Assembly (NCBI RefSeq): GCF_000769075.1
Contig: NZ_JRFC01000038.1
Location: 202-64,201, forward strand
Length of the DNA: 64,000 nucleotides
Direction: 5' to 3'
From: Porphyromonas sp. COT-290 OH3588
GTDB taxonomy: Bacteria > Bacteroidota > Bacteroidia > Bacteroidales > Porphyromonadaceae
Of the stretch, positions 9,492-18,484 are shown one piece after another. The position numbers were made by a program, and so were the translations under genes. The notes under the pieces are model-generated. The model saw only the letters and a list, made by a program, of their open reading frames with translations. It was not told the origin of the DNA and searched no databases. Within the stretch, counting starts at the first letter, position 1, and each line of letters starts with the position of its first letter.

Positions 9492-9625
9492 ACAGATACT
9501 CCTAAGGCTTTGCCAGAGCCCCACTGAACTTTCCTCCCTCCTTTGAGAGTAGGGAAATAAAGAAACTTGGGCCTGCACTACCCAAGGCAGTACAAACCCA
9601 AGCTCACACTCAGAAACGACCAGAA

Positions 9626-10048
9626 TTACTTCTTCAATCTAAGAACATAGGGAAGCTCAGGAATATTGCCCTCTGCATCCAAAAGCTGAATAGAATCGCC
9701 ACGTAGATATGCTCTCTTTACCATATCGGGAGACGTGGTATAGGTCAGCACCAGATCCTCACCTTTGAGAGAGAACGTTCCTTCCTCACGATACTCTCCT
9801 GTTTCATTATTACCAGCTTCTACCTTACTCAGCTCTACAAACGTCATATCACTCTTGAGCTCTAGCATTACTTCGGAGCCCGTAGCATCAGCGTTGGGAA
9901 TTATTCCCGTATAGACGCCAATTCCTAGAACTGCGGCCTCAACAGTGTGAGTAGCAGCGACGCTGTCGGACGCACTAGTTTGAGTCTTGCCACCACTACA
10001 GGCTCCCAAAGCTAGAGCAAGGAGGGATAGAGTTAAAATCTTTTTCAT
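9626..10048 (-). CDS. NlpE-like lipoprotein lacking the usual cysteine pair
   Basis: The 140-residue product starts at the ATG at 10046-10048, which places a signal peptide and lipobox (LALGAC) at the N-terminus; a longer in-frame start would not. Residues 45-80 (GVYTGIIPNADATGSE, then a beta strand) match the first strands of the NlpE N-terminal domain, whose members sense envelope stress and copper. NlpE normally has a CxxC in the first loop (CADC); here it reads NADA, so copper binding through that pair is unlikely. The rest fits a small beta-barrel (EGTFSLKGEDLVLTY). It stands alone, more than 140 bases from the dehydrogenase gene. Confidence 0.6.
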   Translation of the reverse strand: MKKILTLSLLALALGACSGGKTQTSASDSVAATHTVEAAVLGIGVYTGIIPNADATGSEVMLELKSDMTFVELSKVEAGNNETGEYREEGTFSLKGEDLVLTYTTSPDMVKRAYLRGDSIQLLDAEGNIPELPYVLRLKK

Positions 10049-10189
10049 TGTCTTGAATTTAGTTATACATTGAACTTCGTATTTCACACAATCATCGCAC
10101 CTCTGCACAATAACCCTGATGGGATATGAACGCAAGAAAATCGTTTTTATTCTACGAATATACAGAATTATTTATTTCAATTTCAAAAG

Positions 10190-11779
10190 TTAGACGTTGA
10201 ACTTAACCTGAAAAGCTAAAGCCTGAGCCGCATTCTCGCCATCAATAGCGGCAGAAACAATCCCACCAGCATAACCAGCTCCTTCTCCTGCGGGATACAA
10301 TCCTTCTAGGTCTAGATGCTGATAAGCTCTATCGCCTTCATACAAACGAGGGATACGAACTGGAGATGATGTCCGACTCTCAACACCGATGAGTTGAGCC
10401 TCCTCGGAGATAAAACCTTTAGTCATTCGGTCGAAAGCCTTAAAGCCCTCGGCGAGCCTATGAGTAATAAAGCGAGGCATCCAGTCGTGCATATTGCTAG
10501 AGGTTAGCCCCATATTATAGGATGTAGAGGGAAGTGATGAAGACAAACGTGCATTCAAAAAGTCTGTTAGCCTCTGTGCTGGCGCTCTCAACGAGCGATT
10601 GGCCGCTAGGTAACTCAAATGCTCAAACCGCTCACACCACTCCATTAGCGCCAATGGAGTAGTCTTATCTGAGATCTCAACCCCTGTATGTATCATATCC
10701 TCGGGTCGTAGCTCTACGACCATACCTGAGTTCGCCCATTTGGAGCCTCGGTTCGCAGGGGACATTCCATTAACCACTGTTTCCTCTGGTGCTGTTGATG
10801 CAGGAACGACAAATCCACCGGGGCACATACAGAAGCTATACACGCCACGCTCTCGAACCCGCGTCTTATAGACATACTCAGCAGCAGGAAGATACTTGCC
10901 TCTCCCCTGGCGATTGTGATAGCGAATTTGGTCGATCAACTCTTGAGGATGCTCTAGACGCACACCCACAGCGATAGGCTTAGCCTCAAGAAATATACCT
11001 GTACGATGTAGATAGCGATACAAGTCACGAGCTGAGTGGCCAGTGGCCAGAATAACTGGCCCCCAAAATGCTTGCCCCGTAGAGGTAACAATACCACGAG
11101 TTCGACCTCCCTCTACAATTAGTTCGTCCATACGACAGCCGAAGTGTACCTCTCCTCCAGAGATGATAATCTGCTCTCGCATCTGTTTGATGATCTTAGG
11201 TAATTTATCCGTACCAATGTGCGGATGAGCATCAACAAGTATCTTAGGATCTGCCCCAAACTTACAGAAGACACGTAATATCTTCTCTACACTACCACGC
11301 TTCTTACTGCGTGTATAGAGCTTACCATCGGAGAATGCACCAGCCCCACCCTCACCAAAGCTATAGTTACTCTCGGGATCAATCTCTCCTGTTTTGTGTA
11401 GCAGGGAGAGATCTCGTCGGCGCTTCATAACTTCCTGACCACGCTCTACAATAATCGGACGAAGCTCTAGCTCAATCAGCCTTAGGGCAGCAAAGAGACC
11501 ACAAGGCCCTGCTCCTACCACAACCACTGCGGGCCTAGAGGAAACATCTGGATAAACAATATCACTGAAATCATCTATCTGAGGTTCCTCTCCCTGCATG
11601 TAAACATCAATCGTCAAGTTAATAACAATGTGGCGCTGGCGAGCATCAATAGTGTGCCGACGAATCTGTACAGAGGAGATCTCGTCAATCCCACAGCGAA
11701 GAAGTTTGGCGGCTTGGGCTCTGATCGTAGCATCGGAGGCAGCCTTCTCTGGGCTTAGGCGAAGCTGAAGCTGTTGCAT
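10190..11779 (-). CDS. FAD-dependent dehydrogenase (COG2509-like)
   Basis: The 529-residue protein has an N-terminal domain of about 80 residues, then the dinucleotide-binding motif VVVVGAGPCGLFAAL (about 84-98) and a flavoprotein fold with FGEGGAGAFSDGKLYT (about 143-158) and the closing FAD motif YPAGEGAGYAGGIVSAA. These are features of the uncharacterised FAD-dependent dehydrogenases found in many Bacteroidetes and Firmicutes; the substrate is unknown. No signal peptide is visible, so it is cytoplasmic. It follows msrAB by 14 bases, and the two are likely co-transcribed, which hints at a redox role. Confidence 0.85.
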   Translation of the reverse strand: MQQLQLRLSPEKAASDATIRAQAAKLLRCGIDEISSVQIRRHTIDARQRHIVINLTIDVYMQGEEPQIDDFSDIVYPDVSSRPAVVVVGAGPCGLFAALRLIELELRPIIVERGQEVMKRRRDLSLLHKTGEIDPESNYSFGEGGAGAFSDGKLYTRSKKRGSVEKILRVFCKFGADPKILVDAHPHIGTDKLPKIIKQMREQIIISGGEVHFGCRMDELIVEGGRTRGIVTSTGQAFWGPVILATGHSARDLYRYLHRTGIFLEAKPIAVGVRLEHPQELIDQIRYHNRQGRGKYLPAAEYVYKTRVRERGVYSFCMCPGGFVVPASTAPEETVVNGMSPANRGSKWANSGMVVELRPEDMIHTGVEISDKTTPLALMEWCERFEHLSYLAANRSLRAPAQRLTDFLNARLSSSLPSTSYNMGLTSSNMHDWMPRFITHRLAEGFKAFDRMTKGFISEEAQLIGVESRTSSPVRIPRLYEGDRAYQHLDLEGLYPAGEGAGYAGGIVSAAIDGENAAQALAFQVKFNV

Positions 11780-11793
11780 ATTAATTAAGTGAA

Positions 11794-12879
11794 CTATTTC
11801 TTCGTGTCTTTTACCTCTAGAAGTGGTAGATACTTGCCATAACCTTTGGCACGCATCTCTTCCTTAGGTACAAACTTGAGGCTAGCACTATTGATGCAGT
11901 AGCGTAGACCTCCCTTGTCGGCTGGCCCGTCGTTGAAAACGTGTCCTAGATGAGAGTCGCCCATCTTACTACGTACCTCAACACGAGTCATGCCATACGA
12001 GCGATCCAGCTTCTCATCAAGTAGTTTGTTGTCAATCGGCTTAGAGAAACTAGGCCAGCCACAGCCCGAATCGAACTTATCAGTTGAGATGAAAAGTGGC
12101 TCTCCCGTTGTGATATCCACGTAGATACCTTCTCTGTATTCGTCCCAGTAGTCATTATCAAAAGGACGCTCCGTAGCGTTCTGTTGCGTCACAGCATACT
12201 GAACTGGAGTCAGTTTACTTTTAAGTTCAGCATCATTCATCTTGCGAATTTCTACCTTTGGCTCTGGATTAGCTTGTTTAGCTAACGTAAATAACCCCGG
12301 CTCTATGTGGCAGTAACCCGTAGGATTGTTATCTAGATAATCCTGATGATATTGCTCTGCTGGGTAAAAACTGAGTAGAGGCTCTTGCTCCACAACTATT
12401 GGCTGAGTGTACTTGCGAGCTAGTGCCTTGAGAGCAGTTTGTATCACGGGGACATCGGACTCATCTACATGATAGATTCCTGTGCGGTACTGCGTCCCAA
12501 TATCATTACCTTGACGATTGAGTTGGGTTGGATTGATTGTATAGAAGAAAAGCTCTAGCAAAAGCTTGAGCTCCACTTCCTCGGGATTATACTCAACCTT
12601 AACCGTTTCGGCAAAGCCTGTATCTTTGCGGCAGACCTCCTCGTATGTAGGGTTAGAGGTATATCCATTGGCGTAGCCAACTTCTGTACTAACGACTCCT
12701 CTTACTTGCTTAAAAAAGTGCTCCGTGCCCCAGAAGCATCCACCTGCAAAATAGATCACACGGCTATTCTCCGTTGTCTTTGTATTCATATTCTGTTCCT
12801 TTTTAGTTTGTGTCCATCCCAGCAGGGCGATCAGGGTTACGGCCAGTAACCCTAGGCTCATAGCTGTTCTTTTCCTCAT
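11794..12879 (-). CDS. msrAB: Fused methionine sulfoxide reductase MsrA/MsrB, exported
   Basis: The enzyme repairs oxidised methionine: the MsrA part acts on the S form and the MsrB part on the R form. Residues 45-205 are MsrA, with the catalytic cysteine in GGCFWG (C48); residues 215-361 are MsrB, with SGCGWPSF and the catalytic RYCINS (C328). The usual zinc cysteines of many MsrB proteins are absent (VDITTGEP where others have CxxC), as in some zinc-free MsrB domains. An N-terminal hydrophobic segment (about 7-23) suggests export or membrane anchoring, so it would protect envelope proteins. The gene leads a two-gene operon with the FAD dehydrogenase. Confidence 0.95.
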   Translation of the reverse strand: MRKRTAMSLGLLAVTLIALLGWTQTKKEQNMNTKTTENSRVIYFAGGCFWGTEHFFKQVRGVVSTEVGYANGYTSNPTYEEVCRKDTGFAETVKVEYNPEEVELKLLLELFFYTINPTQLNRQGNDIGTQYRTGIYHVDESDVPVIQTALKALARKYTQPIVVEQEPLLSFYPAEQYHQDYLDNNPTGYCHIEPGLFTLAKQANPEPKVEIRKMNDAELKSKLTPVQYAVTQQNATERPFDNDYWDEYREGIYVDITTGEPLFISTDKFDSGCGWPSFSKPIDNKLLDEKLDRSYGMTRVEVRSKMGDSHLGHVFNDGPADKGGLRYCINSASLKFVPKEEMRAKGYGKYLPLLEVKDTKK

Positions 12880-13156
12880 AATTACTTTTTCGTTTAGAGT
12901 TTATATACGTTTGGTTTATCAATAAAAATCTATGTACAACACTCAATACATCTACTTTACCTATGTATATAATAACCATCGCCAAGGGGCAAGTTGTTTA
13001 TTACTATCTGTACAAAGATGCAGAGCAGTAGATATATCAAGAGAGCCTCTATTACACATTAAACGCAAGCGATCACTCTCTGCGTATACTCTACATCTAT
13101 TTTTCTTACTAGCCATCGCACATCTTAATAGTATTCTATCTATAATGTAGAAGCAC
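12880..13156. other. Spacer between msrAB and pnp with no gene recognised
   Basis: About 280 bases, A+T-rich. It must hold the msrAB promoter; on the - strand CATCTTTG (13011-13018) is one base from the TAnnTTTG consensus and could be it. Short open frames on both strands have no recognisable features and are not called. Confidence 0.4.
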
Positions 13157-13191
13157 AAAAATGGGCTGCGCCGAATGCTCGACACAGCCCA
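13157..13191 (-). terminator. Intrinsic terminator of pnp
   Basis: On the - strand TGGGCTGTGTCG pairs with CGGCGCAGCCCA through a 6-base loop and is followed by TTTTTGTG. It belongs to the group of GGCTG(C/T)(A/G)CC hairpins seen again near 21.1 and 32.9 kb. Confidence 0.85.
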
Positions 13192-13227
13192 CTTATCTCA
13201 AGTACTGTAGAGAGTAAGCCTCGTGGA

Positions 13228-15405
13228 CTAATCTCTGCGGCGACGCTCTCCTCTATCTGGGCGTGGGCGACGCTCCGGCTCAGTGTAGCCCTCTGGCTTA
13301 GGGAGCATAGCCTTACGACTGAGCTTAAACTTACCTGTCTTAGGGTCAATTTCGATGAGCTTAACCTCAATGTTCTGCCCTTCTTCTAGACCTGTTAGCT
13401 CAATTGTTTCGAAGCGCTTCCAATCAATCTCTGAGATATGTAGTAGACCGTCCTTACCGGGCAAGAACTCAACAAAACAACCATATGGCATCACTGAGCT
13501 GATACGACCTTGATAGACCTCGCCAACCTCTGGCATTGCTACAATCGCTCTGATCATACCTAGAGCAATATCAATTGAGGCCTTGTTGGTACCACTGATT
13601 TCGACAATCCCCTGTCCGTCTACTTCCTCGATAGAGATAGTAGCACCACTCTTCTCCTGCATACCTTGTATAATTTTACCACCCGGGCCAATCACGGCAC
13701 CGATGAACTCCTTGCCTATACGTAGCGTTTCGATGCGTGGAGCATGTGGTTTAAGGTCTGGACGAGTTTCTGGTTGAGCCTCCATAATCTTACCGAGGAT
13801 ATGCAGACGGCCTTCACGAGCTTGAGCAAGAGCATTCTCTAGGATCTCATAGCTCAAACCATCAACCTTGATATCCATCTGAGTGGCAGTGATACCTTTC
13901 TCTGTACCCGTCACCTTGAAGTCCATATCCCCTAGATGATCCTCATCGCCTAGGATATCGGAGAGGATAGCATAGTTCCGTCCCTTGTTCTCGCTAATTA
14001 GCCCCATCGCAATACCTGACACTGGACGAGTAATGGGAACACCTGCATCACGCAAAGCAAGCGTACCAGCACATACAGTAGCCATAGAGGACGATCCATT
14101 GGACTCTAGAATATCGCTGATGATGCGTAGTACATATGGATAGTTCTCTGGCAACACACGCTTTAGTGCACGATGAGCAAGGTTGCCATGACCAATCTCA
14201 CGACGACCCACACCACGCTGAGGACGAGCATCTCCAGTGGAGAATGGTGGGAAGTTATAGTGGAGCAAGAAGCGCTCTTTACCATAGTTGAGTACATCGT
14301 CTACGAGCTTTTCGTCATTCTTGGTTCCAAGCGTCACAGTCGTGAGTGACTGAGTTTCTCCACGAGTAAAAACAGCCGATCCATGAGGTCCGGGTAGATA
14401 ATCTGTTTCAATCCAGATAGGACGTATTTCGGTAGTCTTACGCCCATCTAGACGCTTACCTTCGTCTAAGATGGCACGGCGCATCGCTTCTTTCTCTACA
14501 TCGTGGTAATAGCGGGCGATGAGAGGAGCTTTCGTTTCTAGTTCCTCTTCAGTGAAGTTAGCCTTGTACTCCTCTACAACGGCATCGAAAGCTGCTGTAC
14601 GAGTCTGCTTATTGGAAGCTGAGGTTGCGATAGCATATACCTTATCATAGCACTTAGCACGTACATCGGCACGTAGTTCCTCGTCATTCTCTTCGTGGCA
14701 GTAGGTACGCTTCTCGAGCTTCCCACAAGCCTCGCTAAGCTCTAACTGTGCCTGACACTGTAGCTTGATAGCCTCGTGAGCGACCTTGATAGCTTCAAGC
14801 ATTTCACTCTCTTGCACTTCCTGCATCTCCCCCTCAACCATCATAATGTTATCGAGAGTAGCACCGACCATCATATCAATATCCGCTTTGGCAAGTTGCT
14901 CAAAAGTAGGATTGATCACGAGCTGGCCATCTACACGGGCCACACGCACCTCACTAATTGGGCCATTGAATGGGATATCCGACACAGCCAGAGCTGCAGA
15001 GGCAGCTAGACCAGCTAATGCATCAGGCATATCAACGCCATCGCTGGAGTACAACGTTACATTTACAAACACCTCTGCGTGATAATCGTCTGGGAATAGA
15101 GGACGAAGAGCACGGTCTACAAGGCGGCAAGTCAATATTTCGTAATCGGAGGCTTTACCTTCGCGGCGAGTAAACCCGCCGGGGAAGCGTCCGATAGCTG
15201 AGAATTTCTCTTTGTATTCTACCTGAAGAGGCATGAAATCTACACCCGGGTTAGCATCCTTGGCTGCCGTCACTGTGGCTAGAAGGACGGTATTACCCAT
15301 AGTAACCGTTACTGCCCCATCTGTTAGCTTAGCTAGTTTGCCTGTTTCGATAACGATCTCACGTCCGTCTGGCAAAGTGATGGTCTTCCTAATTGGATTC
15401 AGCAT
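13228..15405 (-). CDS. pnp: Polyribonucleotide nucleotidyltransferase (PNPase)
   Basis: PNPase degrades RNA from the 3' end by phosphorolysis, as a trimer and often in a degradosome. The 725-residue product has two RNase PH domains (about 15-230 and 320-530) separated by a helical linker, then a KH domain with IGPGGKIIQ (about 575-583) and an S1 domain (about 630-700, [16 protein letters not shown]), and a short arginine-rich tail. The second RNase PH domain carries [14 protein letters not shown] and the SNGSSSMA stretch of the phosphate site. The length is normal for the family. A -7 box lies 44 bases upstream and a terminator lies directly downstream, so it is its own transcript. Confidence 0.98.
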   Translation of the reverse strand: MLNPIRKTITLPDGREIVIETGKLAKLTDGAVTVTMGNTVLLATVTAAKDANPGVDFMPLQVEYKEKFSAIGRFPGGFTRREGKASDYEILTCRLVDRALRPLFPDDYHAEVFVNVTLYSSDGVDMPDALAGLAASAALAVSDIPFNGPISEVRVARVDGQLVINPTFEQLAKADIDMMVGATLDNIMMVEGEMQEVQESEMLEAIKVAHEAIKLQCQAQLELSEACGKLEKRTYCHEENDEELRADVRAKCYDKVYAIATSASNKQTRTAAFDAVVEEYKANFTEEELETKAPLIARYYHDVEKEAMRRAILDEGKRLDGRKTTEIRPIWIETDYLPGPHGSAVFTRGETQSLTTVTLGTKNDEKLVDDVLNYGKERFLLHYNFPPFSTGDARPQRGVGRREIGHGNLAHRALKRVLPENYPYVLRIISDILESNGSSSMATVCAGTLALRDAGVPITRPVSGIAMGLISENKGRNYAILSDILGDEDHLGDMDFKVTGTEKGITATQMDIKVDGLSYEILENALAQAREGRLHILGKIMEAQPETRPDLKPHAPRIETLRIGKEFIGAVIGPGGKIIQGMQEKSGATISIEEVDGQGIVEISGTNKASIDIALGMIRAIVAMPEVGEVYQGRISSVMPYGCFVEFLPGKDGLLHISEIDWKRFETIELTGLEEGQNIEVKLIEIDPKTGKFKLSRKAMLPKPEGYTEPERRPRPDRGERRRRD

Positions 15406-15448
15406 AATCTACTGTAATTTATTTATAAACACTCTGTATTGTCGGGCG

Positions 15449-15456
15449 CAAAGATA
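15449..15456 (-). promoter_or_regulatory. -7 box (TATCTTTG) for pnp
   Basis: The octamer matches TAnnTTTG exactly on the - strand and puts the transcript start some 35 bases upstream of the ATG. Beyond it (15457-15749) no gene or signal is recognised. Confidence 0.65.
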
Positions 15457-15749
15457 CTAATAATAAGCGGCCCTCTCAACGATTATCACGATTATTTTGC
15501 TGCTATATCTCTAGGTACACACAATCTAAGTATGCAACACCACAGACCTACCCCATACCATAATTCCAACCCCTCAGGCTATGGATTACAATCACAAACA
15601 CTTCAATCAAGAGAGAGAGCGTATTGGGCTTCACGCCTCAATACACCCACTCTGGTAAAAAACAGAATAATCCGTTTATCTTAACAAAGCCCCTGCTATA
15701 CGCCCACAGGCCTTACCATCTCCATAAGGGTTATTGGCTCGGCTCATTT

Positions 15750-15892
15750 GAGACTATTGCACAATCGCCCTCGTTGCCTCAGTTTCCTAGAAACACCCGA
15801 ACATGCTTTCGGTAGATGAGGCAAGCCTCCTCCCAAACCTAATTGCCCTAGGCTCGCAGTCCTGCGAGGCCTAGGGCAATCGGGGTATATAT
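15750..15892 (-). mobile_element. IS end (type B), first copy of a 143-bp direct repeat
   Basis: The unit begins GAGACTATTGCACAATCG, the same terminal motif as the type A end that follows at 15893. It contains a hairpin with an 18-base-pair stem and one bulge (about 15842-15880, CCTAGGCTCGCAG against CTGCGAGGCCTAGG). The whole unit is repeated in the same orientation at 16318-16460 with a few substitutions. By analogy with the type A end (terminal repeat, about 90 bases, hairpin, transposase stop) I read it as the 3' end of a related IS whose transposase is gone. Confidence 0.6.
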
Positions 15893-16037
15893 GAGACTAT
15901 TGCGCAATGCACCGCTCAAAGGTTCTTGTATCTTTCTCGGTGTTTTTTGCGTGTTTGAGCGGCTTGGGGAGACTTGAATACTATCCCCCTATCCCCATCC
16001 CTGAGGGATATTTCCCTCAGGGATGGGGATTTTACGG
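15893..16037 (-). mobile_element. IS end (type A) with terminator hairpin
   Basis: The segment starts at the terminal motif GAGACTATTGCGCAATGC and runs to the transposase stop. It matches 1-128 in inverted orientation. An internal inverted repeat (CCGCTCAAA with TTTGAGCGG) and a perfect 18-base-pair hairpin with loop TATT (15991-16030) lie in it; the hairpin is just downstream of the transposase fragment and probably served as its terminator. Confidence 0.75.
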
Positions 16038-16325
16038 TTATTTGACACCTTCAAGCACAAGCAGCCCTGGCATACGTTTGAGATTGTACGCCATAGCTTC
16101 AAGAATATTCTGTGTATGCGTTCGTTCTAACCCTCGGTAGCGACAGCGTCCGCCCAAGAACCACCGACGAATACTGCCAAAGGTCCGCTCTATCAAGCAC
16201 CTTGTCTTACTGATCACACGGTTGAATGCCTTCTGACTCTCGTTAAGAGTCTTCCCCCGAATAGCCTTGAGCATAATGCCGTCCACCAAGCCACGACCAG
16301 CCAAGTACTCCGAATTCGAGAACAT
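16038..16325 (-). pseudogene. C-terminal fragment of an IS5-family transposase
   Basis: The 95-codon frame matches the C-terminal end of IS5-type DDE transposases: the region GLVDGIMLKAIRGKTLN, then the ISKTRCLIERTFGSIRRWF segment that holds the last catalytic glutamate (E in IERTFG), and AMAYNLKRMPGL near the end. The N-terminal two thirds, with the two aspartates, are missing. The apparent ATG lies at the point where the type B IS end begins (16318-16324), so it is a product of the truncation and not a real start. The fragment cannot be active. Confidence 0.85.
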
Positions 16326-16460
16326 TGCACAATCACCCTCGCTGCCTCAGTTTCCTAGAAACACCCGAACATGCTTTGGGGAGATGAGGCAAGCCTCCTC
16401 CCAAACCTAATTGCCCTAGGCTCGCAGTCCTGCGAGGCCTAGGGCAATCGGGGTATATAT
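16318..16460 (-). mobile_element. IS end (type B), second copy of the 143-bp direct repeat
   Basis: This copy repeats 15750-15892, including the bulged hairpin (about 16410-16448) and the trailing GGGGTATATAT. It truncates the transposase fragment on one side and stops 26 bases short of the 3' end of the next lipoprotein gene on the other. It may supply that operon with a terminator. Confidence 0.6.
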
Positions 16461-16485
16461 AATGTATGGTAGGCTTAACTAAGTG

Positions 16486-17592
16486 CTAGAACCAAACGCC
16501 TCCATTTTCATCGGACTTCTCAGATGTAGTCAGCTTGTAGTTGAACTCCTTAATAAGCGATATAGCATCTACCCCAAAAGCATCCATGAAATCCTTTAAG
16601 ATTCGGCGATCATTCTGAGAGGCTAACTTATCTATGGTGAAATTCTTAATTGCGGCTTCGAACTCTTCATCTTCGAGACTAGTAATATCATCCTCGATAG
16701 CATCATGAGGATATTCAGCATAGACAATGATAGGCAGAGAGATACGAGAAACCACAGTACCTGCCTTAGCATCATGCCAAGCCTTAACAGCCTTATTTTT
16801 CTCATCTGCCGATGCAAACTTCCTCAACTCAATATGGAGCGTAAATGACTTAAAGGCTTTAGGGAACTGAAAGTAACCCTTGAGACCCCTTGGGTTGGTG
16901 TGGAAAGTAAATGGAGCTCCCTGAGCGTCTTTATCTCCAGTGTGGTGAGGCTTATCATGAGGAGTTGTATCCTTATAAAAGTATTCTACAAGTGTCTTAG
17001 GATCCGTGTCAGTATCCTCGTCCACACCTTTACTTCCCCACTTGCTTACATTAGTTAGAGTGAAGAAGTGTTGATACAGACCGTCATTAGCACCTGAGGC
17101 AATCTGTTCGTTGATATTCTTACCTGACGCATCCAAGTAATCTATCCATAGACCATAGACACGAGTAGCTAGTCCTTTGTCATCTAGTTTATAACTTACT
17201 ACGCACCATTTATCTCTCTGCCCACTGGGCACCGTCCAGCCCCCTTTTTCATCACGCTGCATTGTGATTGGTTGCTCGAAGGCTAGATATTTGAGGAATT
17301 TCCCTGCAGTTGGGACATAGTGGAAAGCTGGATCAGAGGCAGGAGCATGTAGATGGCCGCCATACAATCCTAAGCGAACACTAGCAGGAGCGAAGCTATC
17401 AGAAGCAACTGGGGGGAGCTGCCCGTCTTCTTCTTTCTTTGGTTCCTCCTTTTGCTGCTCGCCTTCATTTTTCTTTTGCTCTTGCTCTGTAGAGGGTTTG
17501 TCTGGAGTCTTAATCTCAGGAGTCTGTTTGTCGCAGGAAACAAACCCTAGAGACAAAGCTAAAGCCAAGCTTGTCAAGATTTTTTTGTTCAT
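16486..17592 (-). CDS. Lipoprotein with QHFF motif, third gene of the TonB receptor operon
   Basis: The 368-residue product has a signal peptide and lipobox (LGFVSC), then a low-complexity Glu/Lys/Gln/Pro linker (about 25-60) that would hold the folded part away from the membrane. The body shares two landmarks with the preceding gene product: an aromatic-rich YQHFF and NPRGLKGYFQF. It has several histidine clusters (GGHLHAP, TPHDKPHHTGD). I recall similar small lipoproteins with an E/Q-H-Q-FF core and a GNPxGL turn beside zinc-type TonB receptors in Flavobacteria; the match is from memory. A role in binding a metal or other ligand for the receptor is inferred. The C-terminal 90 residues are helical and acidic and absent from its sister. 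Confidence 0.55.
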   Translation of the reverse strand: MNKKILTSLALALSLGFVSCDKQTPEIKTPDKPSTEQEQKKNEGEQQKEEPKKEEDGQLPPVASDSFAPASVRLGLYGGHLHAPASDPAFHYVPTAGKFLKYLAFEQPITMQRDEKGGWTVPSGQRDKWCVVSYKLDDKGLATRVYGLWIDYLDASGKNINEQIASGANDGLYQHFFTLTNVSKWGSKGVDEDTDTDPKTLVEYFYKDTTPHDKPHHTGDKDAQGAPFTFHTNPRGLKGYFQFPKAFKSFTLHIELRKFASADEKNKAVKAWHDAKAGTVVSRISLPIIVYAEYPHDAIEDDITSLEDEEFEAAIKNFTIDKLASQNDRRILKDFMDAFGVDAISLIKEFNYKLTTSEKSDENGGVWF

Positions 17593-17627
17593 GATCTACT
17601 ATTATATTTTGACTGAGTGATGAATAA

Positions 17628-18446
17628 TTACTGAATCTGTATAGGCAAATGCACCTCAATATCAGGCTGCTCGGTAAGGATCTGCCTACGTGTTGGTTTA
17701 TAGAATTTGGAAGTACTACCATCCTCCTGATACTTACTTTGACCGTGATGCACGAGCCTTACGATCATATTAAGGTCTGTCTGCGTTCTTTTATTGAAGC
17801 GTAGCAACCCCTTTAACCCTGTGGGATTAACATTGCCAACAAACTTAGAGTTGTCATCATTGATATCCTCTGTATCGCAGTAGCGATAGTCCCAAGGGGT
17901 ATCAAAGAACTTGGTGACACGCTTTGCTTCGTTATTCTTATTAAATCGCTCTGCTTGGAAGAAGTGCTGATGAATCTTATCCTGCCCTTCTTGCACAAAC
18001 TGATAAGTCATCTCTTCGCCATTATAGCTGTAATATCTGATCTTGAAAGAATAGACAGTAGCCGTATTCTCTGTTTCTTCCGAAGCCTTGACAGCAAATT
18101 TCTTCACATAGCCAGCTCCGTCGACAATATGCCAACCCTTCTCCTTATCTAGCTTGTAACGTAGTACTTGCTGAGTACCTTCCTTGTACTTAGGGGCCGT
18201 GATCGGCAGATTATACTTAGTATTGTCCAAGTCCCCTTCGCCCCATTGTGCCACAGGGAGGGTCCCTTCTACCAAGATGAAGTCAGCCACAAAGGGGTCA
18301 TCGTGCTTTTTATTCAGCACCTCATTCTCGGGCTTCTTGGTTTCACCCTTCTGCAATCTGTCTAACCTCTGCTTGTCGCAAGCCACAATGCCTAGAGAGA
18401 AAACGGCCAGCAGTACTCCTGCCAATACTTTACTACTTCTTTTCAT
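17628..18446 (-). CDS. Lipoprotein with HQHFF motif, second gene of the TonB receptor operon
   Basis: The start at 18444-18446 gives a 272-residue product with a proper signal peptide and lipobox (SLGIVAC); a start 51 bases upstream would put extra residues in front of the signal. The fold seems all-beta, with IHQHFF, YRYCDTEDIN, NPTGLKGLLRF and a final strand VHLPIQIQ. The gene sits 38 bases after the TonB receptor and 35 bases before a paralogue, so all three are probably one transcript. I infer that it is the surface-exposed binding partner of the receptor; the ligand is not known, and a metal is the best guess because of the histidines. Confidence 0.55.
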   Translation of the reverse strand: MKRSSKVLAGVLLAVFSLGIVACDKQRLDRLQKGETKKPENEVLNKKHDDPFVADFILVEGTLPVAQWGEGDLDNTKYNLPITAPKYKEGTQQVLRYKLDKEKGWHIVDGAGYVKKFAVKASEETENTATVYSFKIRYYSYNGEEMTYQFVQEGQDKIHQHFFQAERFNKNNEAKRVTKFFDTPWDYRYCDTEDINDDNSKFVGNVNPTGLKGLLRFNKRTQTDLNMIVRLVHHGQSKYQEDGSTSKFYKPTRRQILTEQPDIEVHLPIQIQ

Positions 18447-18484
18447 ATAACTTTCATTAACATTTAATGTAACTGATCTACCTA

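Noticed and set aside
10049-10135. Longer N-terminus for the NlpE-like gene
   Set aside because: It puts 29 residues in front of a clean signal peptide and lipobox.
12932-13150. Small frames in the msrAB-pnp spacer
   Set aside because: No signal peptide, no conserved motif and overlapping frames on both strands.
16038-16325. An intact small transposase gene
   Set aside because: The first two catalytic aspartates are missing and the start codon arises at the junction with the next IS end.
16486-18446. HmuY-type haemophore lipoproteins
   Set aside because: The place beside a TonB receptor suggested HmuY, but I see no HmuY-like sequence, and the HQHFF/NPxGLKG motifs and ZnuD-like plug point elsewhere.
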